Source: Paraclostridium ghonii
Lineage (GTDB): Bacteria; Bacillota; Clostridia; Peptostreptococcales; Peptostreptococcaceae
DNA length: 11,316 bases
Assembly: GCF_023653455.1 (NCBI RefSeq)
Contig: NZ_JAKEDR010000108.1
Location: 1 to 11,316 of the forward strand
Reading direction: 5' to 3'
In this document: piece by piece, positions 1 through 7,299 of the stretch
Numbering within the stretch: the stretch's first letter is position 1
Layout: each line of letters opens with the position of its first letter
Notes under the pieces: generated by a model
What the model saw: the letters and a program-made list of their open reading frames with translations, nothing else
What the model was told of the DNA's origin: nothing
The model's database searches: none
Position numbers and translations under genes: made by a program

Positions 1-6
1 ATTCAT
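1..6 (-). CDS. Probable 5' end of a leftward gene cut by the window edge
   Basis: Only the start codon (complement of 4-6) and one further codon (Asn) lie inside the window, so no function can be given. The call rests on the complement of 13-21, which reads AAGGTAGGT, a strong Shine-Dalgarno sequence 6 nt before this ATG. The same AAGGTAGGT type of site precedes the leftward hydrolase at the other end of the window. A second ATG (complement of 10-12) abuts the Shine-Dalgarno and is too close to be used. The gene would be divergent from the ATPase locus. It is inferred from the ribosome binding site alone. Confidence 0.35.
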
Positions 7-89
7 AAGCATACCTACCTTGGTTAAATATTTATTAAGTATTATGTGTAGGTTAAGTAAAATTATTACAGTTATAAATAATACTATAA

Positions 90-106
90 TGTTAAATAAA
101 TGTTAA
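90..106 (-). promoter_or_regulatory. PhoP-box-like direct repeat
   Basis: On the minus strand, TTAACA occurs twice (complement of 101-106 and 90-95) with exactly 5 nt between, an 11-bp period. This is the spacing described for the TTAACA-type boxes bound by Firmicute PhoP response regulators. Possible -10 hexamers for the leftward gene, TATTAT (complement of 78-83) and TATAAC (71-76), follow, with no good -35, as expected of an activator-dependent promoter. Only two boxes are seen where known sites often have more, and in such AT-rich DNA chance is a real alternative. Confidence 0.3.
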
Positions 107-131
107 AATTAAAAAACATATTATGGATATG

Positions 132-159
132 TTGCAAAACTAAAATAAAAGTATATAAT
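132..159 (+). promoter_or_regulatory. Sigma-A-type promoter of the riboswitch/ATPase 1 transcript
   Basis: TTGCAA (132-137) and a perfect TATAAT (154-159) are separated by 16 nt. Transcription would start near 166, about 15-20 nt before the riboswitch aptamer, which fits a dedicated leader. The same arrangement with the same spacing recurs at 3007-3034 before the second ATPase. Confidence 0.7.
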
Positions 160-180
160 AATTTATATAAATAATTTAGT

Positions 181-289
181 ACTCCTTGAAGGGGAGTAGC
201 TTTCGTTAAAAAACGATAATCAATCGTCAATTTCGGATTAAAATCCCGGTTGATTAGCAAGATAAAACCTTGTTAGCGAGACCTTCAAG
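181..289 (+). promoter_or_regulatory. yybP-ykoY (manganese) riboswitch aptamer
   Basis: Hallmarks of the yybP-ykoY class are visible: GGGGAGUAGC (191-200) right after the 5' P1 strand, and GCGAGACC (276-283) running into the 3' P1 strand. P1 is CTTGAAGG (185-192) with CCTTCAAG (282-289), 8 perfect pairs. Internal helices can be drawn: TCGTT/AACGA (203-207/212-216), AATCAA/TTGATT (218-223/250-255), GGAT/ATCC (235-238/243-246) and CAAG/CTTG (258-261/269-272). This class is known to bind Mn2+ and switch on exporters. The 3' P1 strand is also the 5' arm of the terminator starting at 279, so the two folds exclude each other: ligand-stabilised P1 should prevent termination (an ON switch). The class call is from motif recognition, not a covariance-model search. 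Confidence 0.88.
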
Positions 290-334
290 TAAACTTTACT
301 TTAAATAAAGTTTGCTTGGAGGTCTTTATTATTT
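279..334 (+). terminator. Riboswitch expression-platform terminator
   Basis: The arm 279-298 pairs with 306-325 over 20 bp, with two G-U pairs (285-319 and 290-314) and the 7-nt loop CTTTAAA, followed by a T-rich tract (325-334). Bases 282-289 are shared with the aptamer's P1 helix, which makes this a regulated attenuator of the downstream ATPase gene and not an end-of-gene terminator. Confidence 0.85.
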
Positions 335-358
335 AAATAAATTAAGTGGGGGTAAATT

Positions 359-2977
359 ATGTTTTACAAAAAAAGTATAGATGAAACACTAAATCAATTA
401 AACTCCAGTTTAAATGGTTTAAGCTCAAACAAAGCACATGACATGCTATTGGAGCATGGATACAACGAGTTGAAAGAAAAAGAGAAAACTCCTACATTGA
501 AGTTATTTTTAGAAACTTTTAAAGATCCACTAGTTATAATATTATTAATAGCGGCGTTGGTTCAAGCTTTCTTAGGAGAAGAAGTAGAGTGTGGAATAAT
601 ATTTGCAGTATTAATTTTAAACTCTGTACTATCGGTAGTTCAAACTAAAAAAGCAGAGGGATCTTTAGAAAGTCTTAAAAAATTATCAGTTCCAAATGCG
701 AAAATTATAAGAGATGGTATAAAGATTACAGTTCCTTCTAGAAATGTAGTATCCGGAGATATAATTATTTTAGAAGCTGGAGATTATGTACCAGCTGATG
801 GAAGAATTATAGATGCTCAAAACTTAAAAGTTGTAGAAGGTACGCTTACAGGAGAAGCAGAGCCTGTGTTAAAACATGAAGAAGTGATAAGTGAGGAGGT
901 AGCATTAGGAGATCAAAAGAATATGGTTTTTAGCGGGTCTATGGCAGTTTATGGTAGAGGAACATATGTGGTAACTCAAACTTCTATGAATACTGAAATG
1001 GGAAAAATTGCAGATCTACTAGAAAATGCAGAAAAAAAGCAAACGCCTCTTCAAATTAAATTGGATAAATTCAGTAAAAAATTAGGGGTATGGATAGTAA
1101 TACTAGCAACTTTAATATTTGGTATAGAAGTATTTAGAGGTGGAGAAGTAGTAAATTCATTTATGTTTGCGATAGCTATAGCAGTCGCAGCTATACCAGA
1201 AGCATTATCTTCTATAGTAACTATAGTTTTAGCTGTTGGAACTAATAATATGGCTAAGAAACAAGCTATAATTAGAAAATTACCAGCTGTTGAAACTTTA
1301 GGATCAACAAGTGTTATATGTACAGATAAAACTGGAACATTAACACAAAACAAAATGACGGTTGTAGATGATTTTGTTTATAATCCTGAAAAAGCCCTGA
1401 TAAATAATAAATGTTTTGAAACTGCAGCAACAAAAGATGTATCTAACCAAAATAGTTTTCTTATATTAAGCTTAGCACTTTGTAATGATTCAGATAAAAC
1501 AAATGAAGGAATTGAAATAGGAGATCCTACAGAGATAGCTCTTATGAACTACACTAATAAAAGTGGATTTAATTATAAAGAAATAAGAGATTTAAATCCT
1601 AGATTAAATGAATTGCCATTTGACAGTGATAGAAAACTTATGACTACTATTAATAAAGTATATGATGAAGTAGTTATGTTTACAAAAGGAGCTCCAGATG
1701 TAATATTTAATAGATGTAAATATGCATTAGTAGGAGATGAAGTTGTAAAAGCAAGTGAGGATATAATTGAGGAATATAAGAAAATGAACGAAGAATTTTC
1801 TAATAAAGCTTTAAGAGTATTAGCATTTGCAGCTAAAAAAATAGAAGACGAAACTTTTGTACCAACCATTGAAGATGAAAGTAATTTAACATTAATTGGA
1901 CTTACTGCAATGATAGATCCTCCTAGAGCAGAAGTTTATGAAGCTGTAGAAAATGCTAGAAAATCTGGAATAAAGACTGTTATGATAACAGGAGATCACA
2001 AAACAACTGCAAAAGCAATAGCAATGGATATTGGAATATTTGAAGATAAAGATATGGCTCTTACTGGTAGTGAACTAGATGCTTTAAGTGATGAACAATT
2101 AGATAGAGAATTAGAAAATATATCAGTATATGCAAGAGTTTCTCCTGAAAATAAAATAAGAATAGTAAAAGCTTGGCAAAGAAAAGGTAAAGTTTGTGCA
2201 ATGACAGGAGATGGAGTAAATGATGCTCCAGCATTAAAACAAGCAGACATAGGAATAGGAATGGGAAGCGGAACAGAAGTTGCAAAAGATGCATCTGATA
2301 TGGTTTTAGTAGATGATAATTTTGCAACTATAGTAAATGCTATAGAAGTTGGGAGAACAGTTTACACAAATATAAAAAAATCTATAATGTATTTATTCTC
2401 TGGAAACTTAGGGGGGATAATTGCTATATTATTTGCGGTATTTGCAAACTTCCCAAATCCATTTACTACAATACAATTATTATTTATAAATCTTGTAACA
2501 GATTCATTACCAGCAATAGCACTAGGCCTTGAAAAACCTGAAAATGGTGTTATGAAAGATTTGCCTAGAGATCCAAATGAAAGTATTATATCAAAGAATG
2601 ATTTAGGTTTTGTTTTAACTAGAGGATGTATAATAGGAATTGTTACTATAATTGCTCAATTTATAGGAATGAAACACTCAGTAGAGTTAGGCGTTTCAAT
2701 GGCATTTGCAACTCTTACATTATCCAGAATAATGCAGACATTTGCATCAAGATCAAATACAGAAACAATATTTGAAATTAGATTTAAAAGTAATAAGTAT
2801 GTATTAGGAGCAGTAGGTTCTTGTTTAATAATGTTCTCTTTAACATTACTACCATTTATGAGAGAAATATTTACAATGCCAAGTAGCTTTAACTTTACAA
2901 CTTTAATGACTTGCTTTGGACTTTCAATACTTTCAACCTTATCAATGGAAGCTAGTAAAGTTATAAAAAGAAAATAA
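359..2977 (+). CDS. P2-type cation-exporting ATPase, probably Mn2+ (or Ca2+/Mn2+) efflux
   Basis: An 872-residue integral membrane P-type ATPase that would pump a divalent cation out of the cytoplasm using ATP. All hallmarks are present: N-terminal cation-ATPase domain, actuator TGE (164-166), TM4 motif PEAL (280-283), phosphorylated Asp323 in DKTGT, KGAP nucleotide-binding motif (443-446), MITGDH (542-547), TGDGVNDAP (616-624), and about ten membrane spans. By alignment to SERCA, site II ligands are kept (Glu281, Asn711, Asp715), but the site I Glu771 position is Gly686, so one ion per cycle is likely. Sequence alone would give the usual label of PMCA-type Ca2+ ATPase. The Mn2+-class riboswitch directly upstream argues for Mn2+ efflux, as in Lactococcus lactis YoaB. 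The start ATG follows AGTGGGGGT (345-353). The neighbouring paralogue has the same N-terminus, which supports this start. Confidence 0.93.
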   Translation: MFYKKSIDETLNQLNSSLNGLSSNKAHDMLLEHGYNELKEKEKTPTLKLFLETFKDPLVIILLIAALVQAFLGEEVECGIIFAVLILNSVLSVVQTKKAEGSLESLKKLSVPNAKIIRDGIKITVPSRNVVSGDIIILEAGDYVPADGRIIDAQNLKVVEGTLTGEAEPVLKHEEVISEEVALGDQKNMVFSGSMAVYGRGTYVVTQTSMNTEMGKIADLLENAEKKQTPLQIKLDKFSKKLGVWIVILATLIFGIEVFRGGEVVNSFMFAIAIAVAAIPEALSSIVTIVLAVGTNNMAKKQAIIRKLPAVETLGSTSVICTDKTGTLTQNKMTVVDDFVYNPEKALINNKCFETAATKDVSNQNSFLILSLALCNDSDKTNEGIEIGDPTEIALMNYTNKSGFNYKEIRDLNPRLNELPFDSDRKLMTTINKVYDEVVMFTKGAPDVIFNRCKYALVGDEVVKASEDIIEEYKKMNEEFSNKALRVLAFAAKKIEDETFVPTIEDESNLTLIGLTAMIDPPRAEVYEAVENARKSGIKTVMITGDHKTTAKAIAMDIGIFEDKDMALTGSELDALSDEQLDRELENISVYARVSPENKIRIVKAWQRKGKVCAMTGDGVNDAPALKQADIGIGMGSGTEVAKDASDMVLVDDNFATIVNAIEVGRTVYTNIKKSIMYLFSGNLGGIIAILFAVFANFPNPFTTIQLLFINLVTDSLPAIALGLEKPENGVMKDLPRDPNESIISKNDLGFVLTRGCIIGIVTIIAQFIGMKHSVELGVSMAFATLTLSRIMQTFASRSNTETIFEIRFKSNKYVLGAVGSCLIMFSLTLLPFMREIFTMPSSFNFTTLMTCFGLSILSTLSMEASKVIKRK

Positions 2978-3006
2978 ATTCATATATTATTTTTTCTAAC
3001 AACATA

Positions 3007-3034
3007 TTGCAAAAATAAATTAAACGTATATAAT
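3007..3034 (+). promoter_or_regulatory. Promoter before ATPase 2, copy of the ATPase 1 promoter
   Basis: TTGCAA (3007-3012) and TATAAT (3029-3034) are 16 nt apart, matching the 132-159 promoter. Flanking sequence is also shared: both have GTATATAAT at the -10 and TTATATAAATA just after it. Transcription would start near 3041 and run through the hairpin at 3071-3119 before reaching the gene. Confidence 0.6.
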
Positions 3035-3070
3035 GTTTATATAAATATATATTAAAAAAGAGATTTAAGA

Positions 3071-3119
3071 CCCTTAAGTAAATTTTAAAGACCATAAAAG
3101 TTTGCTTAAGGGCTTTTTT
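3071..3119 (+). terminator. Terminator hairpin in the aptamer-less leader of ATPase 2
   Basis: The arm 3071-3086 pairs with 3097-3112 over 16 bp, including G-U pairs 3079-3104 and 3083-3100, with a 10-nt loop and a six-T tract (3114-3119). Its arms resemble those of the riboswitch terminator at 279-334: both have AAGTAAA in the 5' arm and AGTTTGCTT in the 3' arm. A smaller competing hairpin, TTTAAG/CTTAAG (3064-3069/3073-3078, loop ACC, one G-U), overlaps the 5' arm. The simple reading is a terminator for ATPase 1. Its position downstream of a copied promoter suggests instead a relic, or a changed form, of the riboswitch platform. Confidence 0.75.
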
Positions 3120-3177
3120 GTTTGATATCAAGTTTAACTTCTAATTTTATTTAAATTAATGTAGGTGGAGGAAGTAT

Positions 3178-5805
3178 ATGTTTTATAAGAAAAGTGTAGA
3201 GGAGACTTTAAGCCAGGTAAATTCTAGCTTAAAAGGTTTAAGCTCAACAAAAGCAAAAGAGTTATTAAATAATTATGGCCCAAATGAATTAAAAGAAAAG
3301 GCAAAGGTAGCAATTTGGAAATTATTTTTAGAAACTTTTAAAGATCCCTTAGTTATTATTCTATTAATAGCAGCACTTGTACAAATATTTTTAGGAGAAG
3401 GAATGGAGTCTTCAATTATATTTGCGGTATTAATTTTAAATTCAATATTATCCGTAGTTCAAACCAAAAAAGCAGAAAGTTCACTTCAAAGTTTAAAAAA
3501 ATTGTCAGTTCCAAGTGCAAAAATCATAAGAGATAATAAAAAAATTACAGCTAACTCAAAAGATATAGTACCAGGAGATATAATAATTTTAGAAGCTGGA
3601 GATTATGTACCAGCAGATGGAAGAGTAATAGAATCACAAACTCTTAAAGTTGTAGAAGGAATGCTTACAGGAGAAGCAGAACCTGTGTTAAAACATAATA
3701 ATGTAATAATAAAAGATGCAGCTTTAGGAGACCAAAAAAATATGGTGTTTAGTGGATCTATGGTAGTCTATGGAAGAGGCATGTATGTAGTAACACAAAC
3801 CTCTATGAATACTGAGATGGGCAAAATTGCAGATTTATTAGAAAATGCAGAAAATAAGCAAACCCCCCTTCAAATTAAGTTGGATGATTTTAGTAAAAAA
3901 CTTGGAGTAGGAATAGTAATACTAGCAGCTTTTATATTTTTAATAGATGTTTTAAGAGGAGCTAAATTAATTGATTCGTTTATGTTTGCGGTAGCTATAG
4001 CAGTTGCGGCTATACCAGAGGCATTATCGTCTATAGTGACAATTGTACTTGCTGTTGGGACAAACATTATGGCTAAAAGACAAGCTATAGTTAGAAAGTT
4101 ACCAGCGGTTGAAACATTAGGGTCAACAAGTGTTATATGTACAGATAAAACGGGAACCTTAACTCAGAATAAAATGACAGTTGTAGATACATATATATAC
4201 AACCCTGAAAGAGTATTAGCATACAATGATAGCTTGGAAGTTGCAGCAGCAAAAGTGCTATCAAAACAAGAAGAATTTATAATATTATGTTCAAGTTTGT
4301 GTAATGACTCAGAAGTAACAAGTGAAGGAATTGAAATAGGAGATCCTACAGAAATAGCTCTTATAAATTATGCAAATAAAAAGGGTTTTGATTATAAGAA
4401 AATAAGAAATGAAAATATTAGAATAAGTGAATTACCATTTGATAGTGATAGAAAGAGAATGACAACTGTACATAAAGTAGATGAAGATGTAGCAATGTTT
4501 ACAAAAGGAGCTCCCGATGTAATACTTAGTAGATGTAAATATGCATTGGTCGGAGATGAAGTAGTTAAAATAAATGACAGAATACTAAATCGATATAAGC
4601 GTATGAATGAAGAGTTTTCAAAAAAGGCTTTAAGAGTTTTAGCTCTAGCTACTAAAAGGGTTAATAGTGAAGATTTTGTTCCAACAACAAATGATGAAGA
4701 AAACTTAACTTTAATTGGGCTTACTGCTATGATAGATCCACCTAGAAAAGAAGTTTATGAAGCTATTGAAAATGCTAAAAAATCAGGAATAAAAACAATT
4801 ATGATAACAGGAGATCATAAAACAACAGCAAAAGCAATTGCTAAAGAAATAGGCTTATTTAATAATGGCGATATAGCTTTAACAGGGCATGAATTAGATG
4901 TATTAAGTGATGAAGAATTAGATAAAGATTTAGAAAAAATATCGATATATGCGAGAGTTTCACCTGAAAATAAAATAAGAATAGTAAAAGCTTGGCAAAG
5001 GAAAGGTAAAGTTTGTGCAATGACAGGTGATGGAGTAAATGATGCTCCAGCATTAAAACAAGCAGACATAGGAATAGGAATGGGAAGTGGAACAGAAGTT
5101 GCAAAAGATGCATCTGATATGATTTTAGTAGATGATAACTTTGCAACTATAGTAAATGCAATAGAAGTAGGTAGAACAGTGTATACAAATATTAAAAAAT
5201 CAATAATGTATTTATTCTCAGGAAATTTAGGTGGAATAATAGCAATACTATTTGCGGTAATTACAAGCTTACCAAATCCATTTACTACAATACAATTACT
5301 ATTTATAAATCTTGTAACAGATTCACTACCAGCAATAGCATTAGGGGTAGAAAATCCTGAAAAGGGTGTAATGAATAATTCACCAAGAGATAAAGATGAA
5401 AAGATATTGACTAAAGATACAATAGGATTTGTTTTAACAAGAGGTTATATAATTGGTGCAGTTACAATAATGGCTCAATTAATAGGTCTTAGATACTCAG
5501 ATGAATTAGGAGTAGCAATGGCATTTGCAACACTTACATTGTCTCGAATAATGCAGACATTTGCATCAAGATCAAATACTCAATCAATATTTGAATTAGG
5601 ATTTACAAGTAATAAATATGTACTAGGTGCAGTTTGTATTTGTTTGACTATGTTTATGTCAACCTTACTTCCATTTATGAGAGAAATATTTAATATTCCT
5701 TATAGTTTTAATTTAAATATTTTATTAGTTTGTTTTGGGCTTGCAACTTTATCTACATTATCAATGGAAACTAGTGAGATTTTGAGAAGAAAATATAACA
5801 AATAA
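3178..5805 (+). CDS. P2-type cation-exporting ATPase, paralogue of the upstream ATPase
   Basis: This 875-residue pump aligns to ATPase 1 without a gap and is only three residues longer at the C-terminus; identity looks to be about four fifths by eye. The same catalytic set is at the same numbers: TGE 164-166, PEAL 280-283, Asp323 of DKTGT, KGAP near 443 and TGDGVNDAP near 616. The ion-site pattern is also the same (Glu281, Asn683, Gly686, Asn711, Asp715), so the transported ion is probably the same. Divergence is greatest in the cytosolic N-terminus (first 50 residues) and the nucleotide-binding domain. The start follows GGTGGAGG (3164-3171) with 6-nt spacing. Unlike copy 1 it has no intact riboswitch, so its expression is likely constitutive, read-through dependent or otherwise controlled. 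No terminator separates it from the dipeptidase 57 bp downstream. Confidence 0.92.
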   Translation: MFYKKSVEETLSQVNSSLKGLSSTKAKELLNNYGPNELKEKAKVAIWKLFLETFKDPLVIILLIAALVQIFLGEGMESSIIFAVLILNSILSVVQTKKAESSLQSLKKLSVPSAKIIRDNKKITANSKDIVPGDIIILEAGDYVPADGRVIESQTLKVVEGMLTGEAEPVLKHNNVIIKDAALGDQKNMVFSGSMVVYGRGMYVVTQTSMNTEMGKIADLLENAENKQTPLQIKLDDFSKKLGVGIVILAAFIFLIDVLRGAKLIDSFMFAVAIAVAAIPEALSSIVTIVLAVGTNIMAKRQAIVRKLPAVETLGSTSVICTDKTGTLTQNKMTVVDTYIYNPERVLAYNDSLEVAAAKVLSKQEEFIILCSSLCNDSEVTSEGIEIGDPTEIALINYANKKGFDYKKIRNENIRISELPFDSDRKRMTTVHKVDEDVAMFTKGAPDVILSRCKYALVGDEVVKINDRILNRYKRMNEEFSKKALRVLALATKRVNSEDFVPTTNDEENLTLIGLTAMIDPPRKEVYEAIENAKKSGIKTIMITGDHKTTAKAIAKEIGLFNNGDIALTGHELDVLSDEELDKDLEKISIYARVSPENKIRIVKAWQRKGKVCAMTGDGVNDAPALKQADIGIGMGSGTEVAKDASDMILVDDNFATIVNAIEVGRTVYTNIKKSIMYLFSGNLGGIIAILFAVITSLPNPFTTIQLLFINLVTDSLPAIALGVENPEKGVMNNSPRDKDEKILTKDTIGFVLTRGYIIGAVTIMAQLIGLRYSDELGVAMAFATLTLSRIMQTFASRSNTQSIFELGFTSNKYVLGAVCICLTMFMSTLLPFMREIFNIPYSFNLNILLVCFGLATLSTLSMETSEILRRKYNK

Positions 5806-5862
5806 AAATATAAATTGGTATAATTATAATTAAAGTTATGTTTTAAGAAAGGATTAGGGAAT

Positions 5863-7206
5863 ATGAGAGATAAAATTGTAAAAAGTGTTGAAAACATTAA
5901 AGATGAAATGATTAATGCAATTATTGAAAGTGTACAGATTCCAAGTGTAATAGGGGAAGAAAGTAAAGAATATCCATTTGGAAAAGATATAGATAATGCA
6001 CTAAATCATATGCTAAATCTATGTGATAAGCTAGGATTTAAAACTTATAAAGATAAAGAAGGATATTATGGATATGCAGAAATAGGGGAAGGCGAAGAAT
6101 TAGTAGGTATATTAGGACATTTAGATGTAGTTCCAGCTGGAGATTTAAGTGCATGGAATGTAGAACCATTTAAAGGGACTATAATAGATGGCAAACTTTA
6201 TGGTAGAGGAACACAAGATGATAAAGGACCTACTATCTCAGCTATATATGCAGTAAAATCAATACTAGATGCAGGTTTTAAGTTAAATAAAAGAGTAAGA
6301 TTTATCTTTGGAACAGATGAAGAAACTTTATGGAGAGATATGGCTAAATACAACGAAAATAAAGAAGAGATACCTAGCTTTGGATTTACTCCAGATAGTG
6401 AATTTCCATGTATAAACGCTGAAAAGGGATTATTACAATGTATATTATCTTCAAATAAACCTTCAAAAGTTAGTTTAAAAGCAGGGGATGCATTCAATGC
6501 TGTTCCAAGTAAAGCTACATACGATAGTATTAATTTACATAAATTAGAATGTGAATTAGATAGGCTAGAATTTGATTATAAAAAAGAGGACAATAAGATA
6601 ACAGTAATTGGTAAAAGTGTACATTCACAAAAATGTAATGAAGGTATAAATTCTATATCTAGATTATGTATGGCTATTAAGAATACTGGGGTAAGTACTC
6701 CTGCAATAGATTTTATAGCTGAGGTAATAAAAGAAGATGCACATGCAAGTTATATATTACCAAACTGTGAAGATATATCAGGCAAATTAACATTTAACTT
6801 AGGTAAAGTTGATTTTAATGAAAATGATGAAAAAATTTATTTAGATGTTAGAATACCTGTTACAGTAGAAAAAGATGTATTTGTAAATGCATTAAGTAAA
6901 AAAGCTAGTGAATATGGATTAAAATATATTGAATTTGATTGGCTTAAATCAATATACATACCTGAAGATCACTTTTTAATAAAAACTCTAAGAAAAATAT
7001 ATGAAGATGAAACAGGATGTGATTCAACTCCTATGACATCTGGAGGAGCTACTTATGCAAGAGCTATAGATAACTGTGTAGCATTCGGGGCAATTTTTCC
7101 TTGGGGAGAAAAGACAGAACACCAACCAAATGAATATGTTGAAATAAAAGATATGATAAAAGCAACTGAAATTTATGCACTTACACTATATGAATTAACT
7201 AGATAG
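5863..7206 (+). CDS. M20 family dipeptidase, PepV/Sapep-like
   Basis: A 447-residue cytosolic metallopeptidase (no signal peptide) expected to cleave dipeptides from the N-terminal side. The di-metal site typical of PepV is visible in order: GHLDVVPAG with His86 and Asp88; GRGTQDDKGP with Asp119 (the family usually has Ser where Gln118 stands); GTDEE with Glu153 (general base) and Glu154; TPDSEFP with Asp178; and C-terminal His420 in HQPNEY. The central part (about 190-390) is the lid/dimerisation insert. Length is close to PepV (about 470). Family members include the Zn2+ enzyme PepV and the Mn2+-dependent Sapep; the metal cannot be read from sequence. It has a good ribosome binding site (AAAGGA, 5848-5853) and lies 57 bp after ATPase 2 with no terminator between, so read-through co-expression is possible. 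Confidence 0.9.
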   Translation: MRDKIVKSVENIKDEMINAIIESVQIPSVIGEESKEYPFGKDIDNALNHMLNLCDKLGFKTYKDKEGYYGYAEIGEGEELVGILGHLDVVPAGDLSAWNVEPFKGTIIDGKLYGRGTQDDKGPTISAIYAVKSILDAGFKLNKRVRFIFGTDEETLWRDMAKYNENKEEIPSFGFTPDSEFPCINAEKGLLQCILSSNKPSKVSLKAGDAFNAVPSKATYDSINLHKLECELDRLEFDYKKEDNKITVIGKSVHSQKCNEGINSISRLCMAIKNTGVSTPAIDFIAEVIKEDAHASYILPNCEDISGKLTFNLGKVDFNENDEKIYLDVRIPVTVEKDVFVNALSKKASEYGLKYIEFDWLKSIYIPEDHFLIKTLRKIYEDETGCDSTPMTSGGATYARAIDNCVAFGAIFPWGEKTEHQPNEYVEIKDMIKATEIYALTLYELTR

Positions 7207-7220
7207 TTTAATATTTAATA

Positions 7221-7258
7221 AATAAGGAACCTTTGTTTTTTAAGGGTTCCTTATTTAT
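7221..7258 (+). terminator. Intrinsic terminator after the dipeptidase gene
   Basis: The arm 7221-7234 pairs with 7242-7255 over 14 bp with one G-U pair (7232-7244) and a 7-nt loop. The A-rich start and T-rich end could let it work in both directions. It closes the ATPase/dipeptidase block. Confidence 0.85.
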
Positions 7259-7261
7259 AAT
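7233..7261 (+). promoter_or_regulatory. Possible promoter of the EFR1-like gene
   Basis: A perfect TATAAT (7256-7261) lies 17 nt after TTGTTT (7233-7238, a poor -35). The -35 falls within the terminator loop, an overlap that would start a new transcript right after the previous one ends. Given the AT content a chance match is possible. Confidence 0.3.
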
Positions 7262-7299
7262 AAAAATAAATAATAATTAAAAGGAAGGTGTGACTATTT

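Noticed and set aside
1051..2327. Open frames opposite or within the ATPase genes
   Set aside because: They recur at matching places in both ATPases, carry no recognisable domains and are explained by shadow coding of the conserved pump sequence.
3035..3119. A second complete yybP-ykoY riboswitch before ATPase 2
   Set aside because: There is no GGGGAGUAGC or GCGAGACC, and only about 35 nt lie between the -10 and the terminator, too short for the aptamer.
5815..5830. Promoter for the dipeptidase from the TATAAT hexamers at 5819 and 5825
   Set aside because: Neither has a recognisable -35 at 16-18 nt, and such hexamers are expected by chance in this AT-rich gap.
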